A DNA stretch of 64,000 bases from Aptenodytes patagonicus (Eukaryota > Chordata > Aves > Sphenisciformes > Spheniscidae), in NCBI RefSeq assembly GCF_965638725.1, contig NC_134982.1, positions 64,293,816-64,357,815 on the forward strand, read 5' to 3'. Numbering within the stretch: the stretch's first letter is position 1; each line of letters starts with the position of its first letter. This document shows positions 11,001 through 25,948 of this stretch, in pieces. The notes under the pieces were generated by a model, which was given only the letters and a program-made list of their open reading frames with translations, was not told the DNA's origin and did no database searches. The translations under genes and the position numbers were made by a program.

Positions 11001-13929
11001 CAGTTTCTTCCTGATCCACTTGTAAGCAGTATCTGCTTTGCAGTCTGATGTTCATCTAAACTGGTTTACAGAAGCTTTTATTGGGGGAGTGGAGAATAGT
11101 TCATTAAGGATATGTTTCAGAAAAAAAAAGTGGCATACAATTGCAGAAAAGCCAAAGTTCAGGCAGTTTTACGCCCAGCTATTGGATATTATAGAGAGAA
11201 CACTAGACTGCTGGATCTTGCCTTTCATACACTGTATTCACCACCAATTCATAAGGCATTTTAAGCCCTGATGGTTATCTGCAAATACACCATCCATCTC
11301 TTAAAGCCTTATTTCAACACTTCCCTAACTGGAAGAGGGGCTGGGAGCCCGGCCTGTGTCAGGGGTGCTCACAGCACTGCCAGGTGAGGGGCAGGAGCGC
11401 TTCTCCTCCCTCCTTCCTTCCAGCCTCTTTTTGTCAGAGAAAGGCAATGTGCACACCCAGCTCAAAAGCCGCAGTCACAGCTGGGTGGGGGAGAATGCCC
11501 CTGCACCTGATACAAGCCCCTGGCATCCTGAGATGGGCAGCTCGGTGGTTTCCAACACAGCTCAGGGTCGGGTACTGCCTGCCGTCCTCAGCCCTGCCTG
11601 CAACATCTCCCCCTCCCCCGGGACTTCACACCTAAAAGGAAGTGCTTTACGCAGAGCAAGGTGAATGTTCCTTCCACTCTGTCTCCATTTTACACTTCAC
11701 GGGGCTGATGGTGAAGTCAGACTGAAGCAACAGAATCAAAGAGCCAATATTTTATTACTTGAACCAAGCACCTGATTATTATGGGGAAAAAAAATTAAAG
11801 CAGCGTAATTATTACCTTCTTTCACAATAAAAGTAGCCTTGACTCTCCAAGACATCTTGGGGTGCTCCTGCTGTGAGGCTAACGACAGCTTACACACCAG
11901 AAATGCATTTCCCTAAAACTTTTTGAGGCAAGCAAAATTTGACAAACATGAAAAATCAGAACATAGCCTGTCTTTCTTTTATTCTGGGTTATTATTAATG
12001 GTCTTCAGCCACAGGGATATCAAGTCTTTGGCGGCGATGGATGCAATTTAGCTGCTCCCTAGAGATGGCTTTAGAGAATGCGTAATCAATTTTATAAATG
12101 AGCAGCTGGCCTGCACAGCAAGGTGCACTCTGCATTTCACCAAAATGAATAATGAATTGCATATACTCTGCATTAAGAAGAAGATTGACATTCCTCTTAG
12201 AAACTGTTTAGAGTTTCTTTCTTTCATTAGAGTCTGATTTCTTTCACATGTTAAAAGACAAACTAATGCCTGGTTGTTGCTTAATGTACCCAACTTTTAC
12301 ACGCAGTACCCATGCCCAAGCACCAACAGAGACAGCATGTCTGGGAGGTGGCTCCCCGACGTGGGCCGTGGTCAGGCGCCCGAGTCAGAAGCAGCTCGTG
12401 AATATCAATCTGCCCAGACTCTGTGGAGCCTTCGGTGGTGACAGCCATGAGTAAGTCCGAGGCACCAGCCTTGGACTTTGTTCTTTACTGGCCCAACAAA
12501 TTGATAATCTCAGCAAAATGGCAAGTATTTATTTTTAGATTGAACAAAAGTATTTCACTGCAGGAGCAGAAAAACAAATTCCAATGCCACGTCTATTTCT
12601 GTCAAGTTTAGTGATCTCTGTGATCCAGGACAAAAGTTTGCTCAAGCCCAAGGGCATTTTGTTGACTTTCCACTGGCCTTTCAGTCTATAATGTGATTTC
12701 TCAGGTCTCTGTGTGGAAATGATTTGTGACTCTTATATTCCCATTGAGAATAACTCATCCATTATATAGCCTCCAGCAAAAGCTGCACCGTGACAGGTCT
12801 TTTGAGGTCAGATAGGCTACTGTAATGCTTCAAATGGGCAGGCATGTCATACCTACATTTCTTGTGGTTCCACACAAAGCAGAGAAAGCAAGCAGAAAGG
12901 AAAGGAAGAAAATGTGCAAACTACAAGACTGAGCACCCACCCTCTGTACACGGGCATATTCACGCTCAGATGTACATTTTCTTCTGACAACGCAGTCTCT
13001 GAATAAATCTCACTTCAGCTGCCCTCCTCCTTCCCCTAGGAAATGTAGTCCTTCCCCCACCAAATGCCAGGAAGCCTTTCCTGAGTTTCCTGCGTGTGCC
13101 TGATCAGATTTCCCTGGCATTTACATTTCGATTTCTTATTACCAGGTATGCTTGGAAGACAGCAAGAAAGGAACATCAGGAAGTGGCATCATTGCTCAGA
13201 TCTGGGACAAAGATGTCTGTGGGTTTTGTTTTTTTCTGATAGTGTTGGTTTCATTTAGGAGAGAGTTGTGGCAAGAGTGATGGAAGCTGTGTAGACTATA
13301 TTCAGCAACAACATAAGCTAGGAGAAAAAGTGCACCTGTGGGAACATACAGAAATACTGCTAGGCTTCACACTGTGTGTGCTGCAGAAATTCAGCACACA
13401 GCCCCAAGCCTCATGACATTGCTGTAGGCCTGCTGTGTCCCCGCACTTTTTAATGAGTTCAGCAAAACACCAATAATCCTCCCTGCACACAACCACTTTT
13501 TTGGGCACTTCAAGCTTCTGATGCTAGAGAGATGCAAAATTAAACGCAGCGCCCAACAGTTCTATTATATCACTGTTCATATTGTGACTTCCCTCCTTTC
13601 ACTATGTGGGATGTGATAAAGTCAGTGAAGACCTGGAGCATCACGTGTATATAAGCCAAAGAAGACCATGCAGAGAGCTTGGCACCTAGTTCTGTTTCCA
13701 GCACTGTGGCCATGGATGGCAACACCGTGTGGAATAACACTGCCTTTTTCAGGTCTCCCCCAACACTTGAGCAGCCATCTAGTAATGTAGTTAAGGATCC
13801 TGGCTGTTGCCAAAAGCTGGCAAGATCCTGCTGGGAAACAGAGCTTAATGCTACTGACATAGCTACAGCTGTAACCCCAAGCAAGCACAGCAGCTGTTCT
13901 AGTGGCAGCTCCCAAACTGGCAATGACCA
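8052..13929. other. Intergenic, with GC-rich ORF-dense patches
   Basis: No recognisable gene. Three locally GC-rich stretches (about 8.29-8.70, 9.89-10.83 and 11.34-11.66 kb) carry longer overlapping ORFs on both strands, the largest being 149 codons at 10339-10788 (+) and 132 codons at 8289-8687 (-). Open frames on both strands at once suggest a composition effect and not coding. A short direct duplication of ggggtggaggga lies at 10187-10213. Confidence 0.5.
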
Positions 13930-14085
13930 TCATAGAATCATAGAATCATTAAGGTTGGAAAAGACCTCTAAGATCATCCAGTCCAACCGTCGACCCATCA
14001 CCAGCATATCCACTAAACCATATCCCTAAGTGCCACATCTACACGTCATTTAAATACTTTCCAGGGATGGTGACTCAACCACCCA
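13930..14085 (-). mobile_element. CR1 LINE 3' fragment
   Basis: Starts with the reverse complement of the CR1 tail (atagaatcatagaatcatt) and continues aaggttggaaaagacctcta, then the 3' UTR and last codons of ORF2 (gggatggtgactcaaccacc on the plus strand). Similarity is lost near 14085. The copy is 5'-truncated to about 155 bp. It has the same tail type as the CR1 at 63130 and carries small changes, so it is older or from a related subfamily. Confidence 0.92.
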
Positions 14086-17000
14086 CCACAAAAATTGTGC
14101 TTCCAAAATCTCTTGATGCTGATTCCACAGGGGCAGCCGCGGGACCCCCCGGTGCCACGCACAGCAGAAGCCCTTTTTTAAGGGGCGTCACTGCAACACT
14201 GCCCTCCAGCTGGCAGTCATCCCAGATGGCATGGCCGAACAGGGGTAAAAGCACCTGCTTTTTAGCTCTGAGCATCCCTCTCTTCCTCTTGTTGCCCTAG
14301 GTATGAAGACAAGGGACATGGGGTCCGAACATGGGGTTTAGCAGTTGCTCCTCTCAGAAGGCATCAGAGCTCAGTTCTGCACATTCAAGGCAATGCTTGG
14401 ATCTCATTTGCCTCGTACTGAAAGAAACACAGAGGTGCTCATCGCAGTGGGTAGCCCCTTCACTTCTGCATTCTGCTTCTTGATTATTCAGCTGTGCTTG
14501 TTTTCTGTTCTCAGATCACCTACCAATTTTTTAACACCTAGACTTCACAAAAATGTCATGAAGTACTCTGTTTCTAAATTTCTAAACAAGCTCATTCCAT
14601 GCCTACTAAGTAATTGGTCTTAAAATATATTTTTAAAGGGAACTGTAGACAAGAACCAATCTGTTGCTAAAGCTTAAAGATTTTTCTTCATGTGGGAAAC
14701 TTGCTTTCCCTCAAAAATAATACCACAGCCTCATTAGGAATGAGCCTGTTCTTGCTGTGTTTTCTGCTGAGCCTCTGGAGAAATGCTCCATAATCTAGGA
14801 TTGAGGAGGGCATTATGGTACTTATGTGGCACTGACACTCCATATGCAGCAAGCAGACAGTTATTTGCATCCTCCCTTTTGAAAGCAAGGTTGTTTTCCC
14901 AAGGGAGACCAATTTGTATTTCAGAAAACACATTTACAAGTCTTATTCTTTTGCTGTTGTTTTCAACAATAGACAGTACACTGCAGCATGTCAAGTGGAA
15001 AAATTACAGGAGGCTGACATGCTGTGCCATTCGGATCAGGTCACGTCACAGTAACTCGGCTGTGGCAGCACTGCCAAAGGGAATGGCTCGCTAGCAAAGC
15101 CAGGACCTCGCCGAGCTGGAGAGAGGAGACTGAGTCCTTAGAAGAAAGGACAGAATTATTCAATGCCTGGGGATACCTGGGGACACGTGCCTGGCTAGTC
15201 CTCCTGATCAAAATGGTTTCCTGCATGGTTTTTATTCCTCTCTTTAACAAGGAGGCTGAATAGCTGGCACTAGTCCTTAATACTTATTTAGAGGCAAACT
15301 ATGCAAGCTAGTAAGAGACATTATGCAGAACCTGAAAAGTAACACCAGCCTCACCTTCCCAGTAAAATCTGAAAATAGCTGCTCTTTCATCATTCTCTCT
15401 GACAGCGGTTGGTGTCATGAACAAAAGAGTTTGTAGCCCCCCATATTCTTCTCCAACTGTGTAAATGCAACTACTCACCAAAAAAAAGGTTTGAATAGTT
15501 TTAAAATACAACTTTATTTTTATAAGTAAATGAAACAGCCTATAGACAGGCAGCTCAGGCACAAATACAGATTTAAAGAAAAAGGACTGGTAGCGTAAGT
15601 GATCTACAGCGCATGGGCAAGCTGAGTGCCACACAGGAGCACAGAACTGTGAGCTGCAGGATGCCTTGTAAGAGCTGCTGCTCAAACCCAGTTTCCACCT
15701 CCACAGCTGGTCTGTGTTGTAGGGACAGCAGGGCAGAGGGGAGGAAAACACACATGTGGCACCTTGCCCTCCAAGGCAGCAGACCCATTTTACACCAAGT
15801 GCATCAAGCAGCTCATCATTAAGCACCCAAGAAAAACTCCTGACTACCCTGCCTGTGCATGCAGGAGGTCAGCTGTACTCTGCTACCTTTGATGGGTGGT
15901 ATGCCGTATTATGTGTGTTGAAGGATTTAGATGGCTCTGTAGCAAATGTTTGTGGTAAAAGCTAGGGGCAACTATTCCAGCAACATGAGAAAACAGAGCA
16001 TTGCAATAAGAACCCACATGCCACCTCTTCAAGATGGCATCTTGATGCTTTTGTTAATATTTAGGTCTTCTCCTCAGAAGTCTGCCTATATCCACCACCA
16101 AATCTTTTCCTCCATAATCAGCAAGAGGTCTAACCAGTTGCAAGTAGCAATTAATCTTTTGTATTACCCATTCGTAAAACTTGTGGGTACAGATTTTACA
16201 GATGTCCAACTTCAGCTGCAGTAAAATGGGGCTCCAAAGAGTAGTGAAACACTTGCAGAAAAGCAAACTTAACCAGGAAGAAGTTTTACGGTGTGTCCTC
16301 TGTGTCTTGTCTTTTTTGAATTTCTTGTTCATGAAGAGCAAAGTTTTATCTGAGGAAAGCACTTTATTTGAGTTTCTTAGTCAGCTCGGGTTCAGAGATG
16401 CATTAAAAAAAAGTCGGGGAGGGAAGGTGTGACTCTCTTATCACTTCTGTGTCACCATTAAATCCATATGGACTAGTTCAAATACGGACTAGTTCCCACC
16501 CTGAAACAACATTCATTCTCTGATGCTGCAAGCTAAAGACACAACTCTTCCACAAAAAATGCCATTACAGTTTAATTGCTTTTGAATTTAGGAAAGGGTA
16601 AATATTGTACCACCTTCAAATGCAGTAGCATCCAGGAATTAAGGAGACTTCGGATGGGTCTTCAAAGGGTGCTGTCACCAAGCTGGTCCAGGTGAAAGCG
16701 GTGCCATTAGCAGGGAGTCCTAAGCCAGGCTGCCTCTCAGCCAGTCTCTCTTGCTGCTGCTGGTGCCAATGAAGCAGCTGAGGTCAGGAGGATTATGGAG
16801 GGCTCATTTACACTAGAAATCTGCTTTGAATCAGGCAAAGCATTCAAACACAGTATATCTGGTGACTGCAAGAGTAAAGTGACTGAGTGGTCTTCTGTCT
16901 CCGAGTCCCTTTGACTGTCCCTTGCTGTTGCTGGAATTGGCCTGGCTGTTGGTGGCAAGTTATTTCAATGCCTCTGTTGCCTTCAGGCTCAGGTTTCAAG

Positions 17001-20000
17001 GCTGGCAAGTACATTACAGGTACCTCTTAGAGCCCAGGCAAGCCAGGGTTCTGATTTGGCAAGGACCTTTCAAGGAAGTTGATTTGTCACTACCTCTGTA
17101 ACTCCCCACGCATCCCGTCCGTAAGCCCTGGCACCTACCAATGGTACCAGAAAACATTTTCCTTGCAAACAGGAAACACCTTCTTTCCCATATCCATGCT
17201 GCACTTAGACAGGTACCCAAAAGACACAGAAGTTTTAAAGATAATGTTTTAAAATGGATATGGATACCATCAGCAAGTGCTAACTATCACAACTGTCCCT
17301 TGCCTCAGCATTATTCAAAAGCTCTCAGATCCCACACAACCACATTGAAAAAGCAAATTTACACTTCTGAGACTGGAGAGGGTCTACTGAGAAAACCATG
17401 TTAAAATACAAAACAACACCCAAACCACAGTAAGTGTGTTCTCTCTTTCAACCCTCCTCTTATGATAGTGCTACCATGGATAAGGTATTAAAATTCTTTC
17501 TGAGTATTTGTTTAAACACTGATTATAGTGTTTAGTGTATTCATTATGAAAATTGTCATGTCCTTATGTTCCTGGTTTCAAGTCCTACACAATTAGGATA
17601 TATCCATCAACACCATCGTAAAACATACACCTGCACTATAATTAAATCCAAATATAAACTGTAACAATCCCCTCCAACAAAATATTATTATGTGCACAGT
17701 TTGGAAATTTTAAAAGGACACATCAGTCTTAAAACCTTTGCACTGAAAGCACAAAGAAGAAAAAAAAAAAATCAGGGCCCTCCTGACTCTGACTTTCAGC
17801 TCCCACATACCTGAAACATTAGTTTTGTTCATAAACTGATCAAGGTGTGTCTTAAAAAATAAAAAAATAAAGGCTCTTAAACACCTCACTATTCATCTTG
17901 GAAATTTACTTCTGAACCTGCTGCTCTCGTCAGAAGGTGCTTCCTAGCTATTCCCCAATTCATCCTTTTTTATTTTTGTGCTAGTATTGCCTTTCATGTG
18001 AAAGAGTTCCTCTCCTCCAACCCTGGCCAGTTTCCTTCATCAGGGTCTGATCCAGCATCATTAAACCACCAATCAAGAATAGCAGAGTAGTTAAAGCTCC
18101 CACATAGGTAATACATTTCTGCAGTATACACATTATGCAGGCTGTAGGAATAAATGGCTTCTGAGCTCTGGAACATCTGCTCCTTGAAAGCTATGCCAGG
18201 TCTGTAGCATTGGAGCTACAGCGGTGGACAGGATAGAGGACAGGCCCTTCCCTGCTGTCCTTCACAGTGAGACTGAGGTGTCTCCTCCTGTGAGCCTAGC
18301 TGAACATCCAACCACTCCTCCTTCTACAGGTTAAATGGATGCAGAAGAGCAAGCTGGTGAAAGCAGCTGGTCAGCGGTCTTGCTTAATTATTTTGCATTT
18401 CAACAACTAACCTTTTTCCTTTTACTTTATCTGTTTTTTTGAAAACAGAATTATTTTATATGACTTCAGACACCTCATGTAACAACAGATTAAAACAGAT
18501 CTTATACTCAAAAAACCTTTTCAGACCCATTGAAATGAATTCTTGAAGGTTCAGGGCAAGACCCCTGTTACTTCCCAAGGGTAGTTGTTGCCCAGTGAGA
18601 AAATTGGAGCAATGCTTTGTAATAAAGAGAGAAAAAGTGACTCTTTTGTCTGCCATGTTCCTTCCTTACCAACCAGTCTTCTTCCTCCTCATTACACATT
18701 ACTTAGAGCAAAATGGAGGGTATTTTAGGGTACTACGTTACTGCAATATGCATACTTGGTAACATCTACCATCCAGTTTTTGAAAGAACATCTAGTTTTT
18801 GAAAGAAGAAAATGATGAAACACACAAAAGCCTCAAGAAGGTTTGCTATAAATGTATGCAGCACTTCAAAAGTACTTAGACAAATGAAACCTCCTCTGAA
18901 CTCCAGTGCACTGCACAGTCATCTTTTCCAGCTACACCTAAAGGTCCTTCTGAAACACTGCCTGTAACAGCGATGTCTACAGACTGTTGAACTGCCAAAG
19001 ACTGACTGACAAATGTGGAGCACTGGTTTTCCTTGGACTTTTGCTGTAGCATGCAAGAGGCAATATAACAGCCAAAATGAGCAAGAAAGAGAGGGAAAAA
19101 AATTGAGAAATTCTAGTTTCTTGCATTGTAAAATATAAATTGTCTGGAATGAATTAAATTATTCTATTCACCCAGTTTCTGTTCAGTCTATATGGCCACA
19201 ATTGACAAGCAACTTAGAAAAAGGAAAAAGTATTCAAGTGTTCTAGCATAAAACGCCACCTTTCAAGGTGCAAAGTATCATAAGTCACTGTTGATTTATC
19301 TGAAAGGTTGATATGCAAAATTGCAGAAACACATGTACTTTAGAAAGGCACGCTGTCAGCTTCTCCAAAACTCAAAGCAACAATGGTTTTGTCCTATGTA
19401 AATCATATAATCCCAATTCCTGCCGGGTTAGTTTTGTCCCCTGTAGAAACTCACACTAATTCAAGAAAATAATTAGATTCACACCTTTTAATTGCTTTTT
19501 TCTGTTTGGGGTTAAAAGGGCTAGCATTTCTGCATTTCTGTCAGGAGGGAAAAGAAAGCAGAAACCAAATAAGAGATTACCCTAAGAGATCTGTCACTGG
19601 CCTCTCCAGTGTAAGCCACATTCCTGCTCTTATAGTCTTGTGCTGGAGACAGTAGAGAAAGTGTTCCCATGTGATTTGGGAGTCGCAGAAGACAGATCCC
19701 CCATATCAGCCCCCCTATGCCCACACCGCGGCAGGGAGAGGAGCTACCACAGCTCTAGATTTGCTGACCACTGTTGGGAAGAGGAGAACGCTGTATGTGC
19801 AGAACCAGGCAGCAGATGCAAACCAATGTACGACCCCCTTTCTACAGTACCAAATACCCTTGCTTGCTTTCTGAGGGAAGAAAAATGAACATCATTATAG
19901 AGATTAAGTCTAGTGAAGGAGAAAGCAAGGGGGAGGTGGAAGGCAGGGCAAGTAAAACAGGGAGGGCAGGAGAAAAATGAAAGTTCAAAGAGGGAGGAAA

Positions 20001-20408
20001 AGGAGGGGGAAATAACCACCCAAATTCAGGTGGGAAGAGGGAGGAAAACTGCACTGTAGTCACTGTTATGCAGGTATAACTGATCTAGCACTATGTTAGC
20101 TGATTGACAGAGGTAAAACTTGCAGTCCTGCTACAGTTGCAAGGGCAAAGTTCGTTACTGCTGAACTGAACATCCCCACTGAAAGTCAAAGGTGTCCAGT
20201 GCCTGACACAGGGGCCCGAAGACTCCAGCAGGAACCGTGGAATTAAACAGCTTTATTGCCATGGATTTCCAGGAAAGGCTGTGAGACATTTTTAGGCAGG
20301 GAGAGAGCAGAGAACATTTCAAGCCAATAGGTCTTTGAGAAAAGTTTGAGTAACCAAGGAGAGAGACCAACAAGTCCTGCAGAGTGGTAGATGAAATTCA
20401 AAAGGAAA

Positions 20409-20430
20409 AAACAAAACAAAACAAAACAAA
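20409..20430 (+). repeat. (AAAAC)n microsatellite
   Basis: Four tandem AAAAC/ACAAA units. A similar short array occurs about 0.9 kb away at 21349-21367. No LINE or SINE body was found next to either. Confidence 0.8.
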
Positions 20431-21348
20431 GCACATTTGATCAGCTGAAGTTCGTTTTCAGATGTGGCATAAGAGGGCTCTCAGATGTTCTCTACCCCTG
20501 GTAAATAGCAACGATGCATTAAAAAGTGAATGCTAGACTTGCCCTTGTTATAGAAAATAACTTGCAACTTGCGTGCTCTTACACTGTTTTTACATGAACT
20601 TCTCCCACCACAGTGTTCTGCCTGGGACCCTCAACAGCTTGTTTGCTCCACCACTACCTATGTTCTCATTGAGAAGGTTACATCTACTTGCATATATACA
20701 ATGTCCAGAATAGTGGGACATTAGCGCTAGGTATTGAAGTAGGAAGAAAATAATATTCCACACATGAAAAGAAATAAGGAAAGCTGCATACATAAAAAGT
20801 TGTCAAATTCATGATATAAGTAGGCTGAAATAAATTTTCTGCAGTCTTGGTTAGTTCTTTGGGATGATCCTTGTAAGAACATGAGAAAGTACTTCCAGGA
20901 AGCAAAGGCTTGAAATTGGTGTCACAGTAAGTACAGTCTAACTGATCTACTAAAGGTCTTTTTTACATGAAGAAGGAATAAAGCAGCTGATTTTTTTTTT
21001 TTCTGTATTTGAACCAGAGAAAAACATCCCCTGCTATTGTTGAATGATTCCCAACTTTTCTCCACAGCCCACTATGTGTTTTTCAGAGCATGCTTCACCT
21101 CTCCCTGCTCCTGCAGCATCCTCAGGAGAGGGCAACTCTGGCTACCTGGAACCTCCTCACTTTTGCAAATTAGCAATGAAAATATTTTGCTCAGCAAGTT
21201 ATTTGCATTCTGGTTGACAAAGCTACTTGCCAGTTATCCTTCACATTCTCTTTTCTGGCCATGCATTTCCACATTTCCACCTTCCAACAGGGACAGAACA
21301 GATCGGTAGAGAAAAAAAGCATCTCAAGTAAAATTCTGCTTGCTTGAA

Positions 21349-21367
21349 AACAAAACAAAACAAAACA
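21349..21367 (+). repeat. (AAAAC)n microsatellite
   Basis: A short array of AAAAC units, like the one at 20.4 kb. Confidence 0.75.
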
Positions 21368-24300
21368 ACCACAGGTACAATCCCTTGTAATCAACACAGT
21401 ATTCCAAAAACAACCTTCATCCCTCCCTGAAAGCTAAAGCATCCCTTATTCTGGACATAGCTGCTGTACACTGCAGACAAATGTAGCAGTTCTTTCCCCA
21501 AAAATATAAAGGAGCACTCTGGGAAAACCCATTGCCAGTCTTACAAAATTAATCAAGGGGCACATGTCCTCCCAACTGCAGCACAAGTTCTGATTAAAAA
21601 CAAATTTCTCTGCTGACTGTTTCCTGTGTAAGAAAAGGCATTCCAACTGTATTTATAGCCAGCTTAAATTTTAGCTCTGCAACTCAAAGAGCAATCCTAT
21701 GGAGGATTTAGGAACAAGATTTTAAAGTGCAAAATAAGAAGGAAGATCAAAAAGCATAGTATCCAACTAGCTCACCTGGGAAAAGAAGTTCCTGGTTTGA
21801 GTGCGGCAAAGCACTAAACCAAGAGGAGCCAGGAAAGGCTGGAAGAGGTAAAGTGCATGTCCATAAGCACAGCCTCTTAACTTCATCCAATAATAAATAT
21901 TATCTCTGCTTAATATTGTGATACTACCCTTTCAGTGTCCATAGTACCTCTTTGAAGTAGAGCTGTACCTTTCAAGGACACGTAGCACTGTCTGTTTCTA
22001 TGAATCTTTGCTGTCCTACACCTTTGCTGTCCCTTGTTCTAGCCACATCAGTGCTACTTCTGTTACAGCAGGACAAAAGCATTAAAGAAGGGCAGCATGA
22101 TTTACCTGTTAGAGGTCAATATCATGTTTTAAAAGTTGTAGTTGCATATTTAGGAGGTATGGCTAAGACAGGAGATATATAAGCACCCATTTGTCTGAGG
22201 GCAAGATCAAGTTAGTGAATACAGATGTTCTTTCGCATTGTCTCTTTATACCATTATTTGCTCCAGATACGTGAGAGCTGTGCTGCACAGGATGTTTACA
22301 GAAATAGTCCTGCACGATTTTTCCTCCTCCTCATAAAGTATTACTAGTTTCTCTGGCTGTGATGGATGTCCTCTGCTTTTGTTTTCCATTGATCCTAGAT
22401 TGTAAAGGAACAGTAAAACAGCCTCCTTGCTGCATTAACATCATCCAATGACACATGTCTGAAGTGTTGAGTTAGGATTTCTGTACTATTTGTAGCTTAG
22501 GGTTTGCTACATCAGTTTAGGAACTTGCTGCATCAAATAACTCAGTTGCTCATTTTCTTGCCTCTTAAAAACTGGTTTTGTCAACTTATCCTCAAATGAA
22601 GGCTATTCCATCATTAGTCAGAGCAAGCTGGTGGTCTGCTGGAGATCACTGCACTGGAGGCTGTACAGAAGGATTTTTGTGCTAAACATCACCCCAGGCA
22701 GCCTGCAATGACTGACAGCATCACAGCTGCTAGGGTGCAGTTTAACTTCAATCAGTGAACTTTTTGGTAAAGTTTTGATGCTGACTGGAATGCTGGGGAA
22801 AACAAAAATTCACCTGTATGAGGAGATTATTGTCGTTTTGCTGTGGAAAACAACCTCTGTAGACAAAGAGCTAAACCTATAGCTTCTTACAGGTCCAGCT
22901 GAAGTATACCTTGGATCAGTGAAACGTCTGCATGTAGCAGGACTTAAACCTATGCAGTAAGTGTGCCGGTAAATAGATGAAAAGAAAAGCTTCTACTGCA
23001 ACATGAACTGCACATAGCAGAGGACAATAACGTTTGTCACCAAGGCCTAAGTTTGGGCCACTTTGATGAAGGCTTTCTTTTGGGGTGGGGTGGAGAAGAA
23101 GTTGTTAGACAAAGATAGCGGGATTGTTCATTGCATGGTAGGATTCAGTCATGCTTGTTACATATGCAAGGACCAGCTTCTGTTTCCATTCCTCATACAA
23201 AACCAAATAATAATTAAGAAACCCCACAAATTTCCGTAGTAAGTAGCTGCACCAATGTCAGCATGAATACCCCCCAAAAAAGGGGTGCTGTCACTGTGGC
23301 AGATGGCTTATACATTAGTGGAACAAGTCATACGGAGACTGATCAGTAGCACACAAGTTTTGAACACAAGACACATTACAGTAGCTCTCAATATTTCAAC
23401 AATTGCACTGTTTTGATGTTAAAAGTCCTTAGGTAATACGCTTCTGGGATTGCAGGTTTATTCTGTGCCACCTAGGACTGCCATTACCAGAAAGCATTAG
23501 AGAGGATGGGGTGTTGTATGTAAGCAGTGTAAAAGCCAGCATTTTGCATTACAACTTTTCAATACCTGGTGAAGAGATCCAAACTATTCTTTAAGTGATA
23601 TCACGGTTTTTTTGCTTTTTAAAAGTAATTTAAAAAAAAAGAAAAAAATCACCACAAAGCAGGCCAAAAGCGTTCCAGCTTGGAAAAGAAAATGTAGAAA
23701 AAATATGATCTAGCAAGACTCCCTGGTGTCTTTGACAGTCTGGAGAGGATGAAATGGAGATCCATTTAAAAGTTAATCACCTTACTGCAGCTTGTCCAGT
23801 TTTTTGTTTTTCTCTGTCAGCTCAGATGTGCCATTACTAATAAGTCACAATTTCAGCCCAAAACATACAGGGAGCTGTACAATAATAATTAGTTTTGATT
23901 GTGCTGAACTCTGGAAAAGGGAATGAGTCAATTGATCCAAGGTGGGAGATGAGGGACCTGGAGGAAGGAGAGGTAATAAGTAAAGGGACAAAACACAGTT
24001 TTGCACCTTTGGGACAAAGAACATCACAACAGCAAGAAACACAAAGCCAGGGAAATCCGCAGCAGTGTGGAAAGAAGAAAAGACGCAGATGAAAGGCAGC
24101 AGCAACACCTGAGAAGATGAAGACCAGGACTTTTTAATTCTGATTCTGTCACAATTCAGTGTATGCGTTTGGGGAAATGGTTTCCCATGACTCAGCTCTC
24201 CTCTGTTTAAAACTGGAATGGCAATATCTCAGAATGGTGCTTTGCTAATGGATTATTGTATCCCACTGGCCTTTCCATAGTGTGCTAACCACTGATAAAA

Positions 24301-25690
24301 CAAAAGCATGTGAGCTTTTGTATCAGGGTTTGCAACTGATAAGTAAGGATGTAACTGCGTATCATTTTCAAGTTCACAATAAGAAATGTAATGCTTCCCA
24401 TGCTGCTGAACATCCTGTCGTACGTGCAGCACAAATTTTTCCCTCACTCCCTCCTGCACAGAGGATGCTTCTCTGGAATTTGTAGGTGTCCAGTGGAGCA
24501 GTGAGAGCTGCCAAACACCCAGGGCTGAGGTAGGTTATTGGCAAGAGCAATGAAGTAGGCAGGCAAGAAAAGAGCTGAGGTGACACGTGCCAGATTCATT
24601 ACTGCAGGGACAGAGACACCATCTGGGTGAGAGTCCACGTTTGTCTGACAGTTCATGTCATTGCACAGAGCAACTTCAGACTGAAGACTTTCACGTGGGG
24701 AAAAATGAACTGCAGTGGCTGCTAAGGAGTTTGATTTATGAGGCAAAAGAGCTGTCACTCCTGAGCGCTCCTCAGAGGCCTGGTGGGGCTACCTCTGCGG
24801 CGCTTACCACTAAACCATCTCTAGACCGCACAGCTTGGCTAGTTTTCGTAAATAAGCAAACAGTGTCTCAAAACTTCAGATGTTATTCCGGATATTTTGC
24901 CAAAGTGTCTCCTTGAAAGGAAAAAACAATGACAAGAGCTAATGTCCTCTGCAAGATAAAGTTTAAAAGGAAAATAAGTAGAAATTCCCAGCTGGTGGTG
25001 GCATGAGATTAAGAGGAAGCTTTTTTGTAGAACTCCTGTTACAGCACCTGTGAGTTACATGCTGAAAACAACCATAAGTAATATGGGAAACAAAACATGT
25101 TTCAGTCCTCAACAAAGTTTTAGAACAAACAAAAAAAATTATTTTCCTCCTTTTTTAGGTATTCACATTAATAATATAAATTTTTTATAAGTTTCTTTAA
25201 AGAAATTAATTTCATATTTAATTCAAACTGTTGAAGTAATTTCCAGCACAAACACAGCATCTTTTTAATTAAAATAGGAGTGGACTATTTTTTTTTTCCC
25301 CCTCATAGTAACCACTCTTTCTGTCCATGGAGATTAAATGAACATGTTAAAGTCTCTGGAATTACAGCAGAAAAGTCTTTTTTTTTTTTTAAAGTTAAAT
25401 TATTGCCAGACAGTAGCACTAAGTAGCAACTTCAGTATTGAAAGGGGAAAGAATTTATTTTCCAGCACCTTTTAAGAAACCGTAATTAAAAAAAAGCAAA
25501 AAACCCACAAACAAAAAAGCCAAGGTTCCTAGATTTGTTTTGTTTCTAAAAGCAGAGTACTTTATACTTAACAACCTGAAACTGCGTGAACTCAGCAAGT
25601 CACTTGAACTGTATTTCATCTTAAAGAAGGAAAAACATAGCATTTTGTCATTTTAATACAAGACCCACTAATGCTGAGGTGTGTTTATAC

Positions 25691-25704
25691 GTGTGTGTGT
25701 GTGT
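25691..25704 (+). repeat. (GT)7 microsatellite
   Basis: Seven GT units followed by GCATGTGTTGGGG, shortly upstream of a long CR1 element. Confidence 0.8.
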
Positions 25705-25948
25705 GCATGTGTTGGGGAGGGGACCAATGACAAATCTTTATTTGTGGCCCATTGATAATTTTCAAAGTCTTTATTATGGTTCTGGGTGGTTTCTGCTGTA
25801 ACTTGCCTTATGAGACATTCTCTGCTAACAATCTTCTGTTAATAAGCTGGTGAGATGCAGTACTGAGCGTTGAGGTCAGAGCAGTGACAACCACAACAGG
25901 GAGAAGTCGTCCCGTGCTGGATGATGTCATCTGTCACTGTTTCCAGGT

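Larger units (their letters stand above)
14086..25854. other. Intergenic, no gene seen
   Basis: About 11.8 kb with no exon chain, RNA gene or mobile element that I could recognise. Short ORFs (up to 172 codons at 15308-15826, minus) show no family motifs. Simple repeats are listed separately. A near-perfect tandem of ~20 bp (atctagtttttgaaag type) lies at about 18768-18806. Confidence 0.5.

Noticed and set aside
15308..15826. 172-codon minus-strand ORF
   Set aside because: Low-complexity Cys/Ser/Phe composition, no family motif and overlapping open frames on the plus strand.
20409..21367. (AAAAC)n arrays as poly(A) tails of retroposed genes or SINEs
   Set aside because: No retroposed body, target duplication or SINE promoter boxes next to them.
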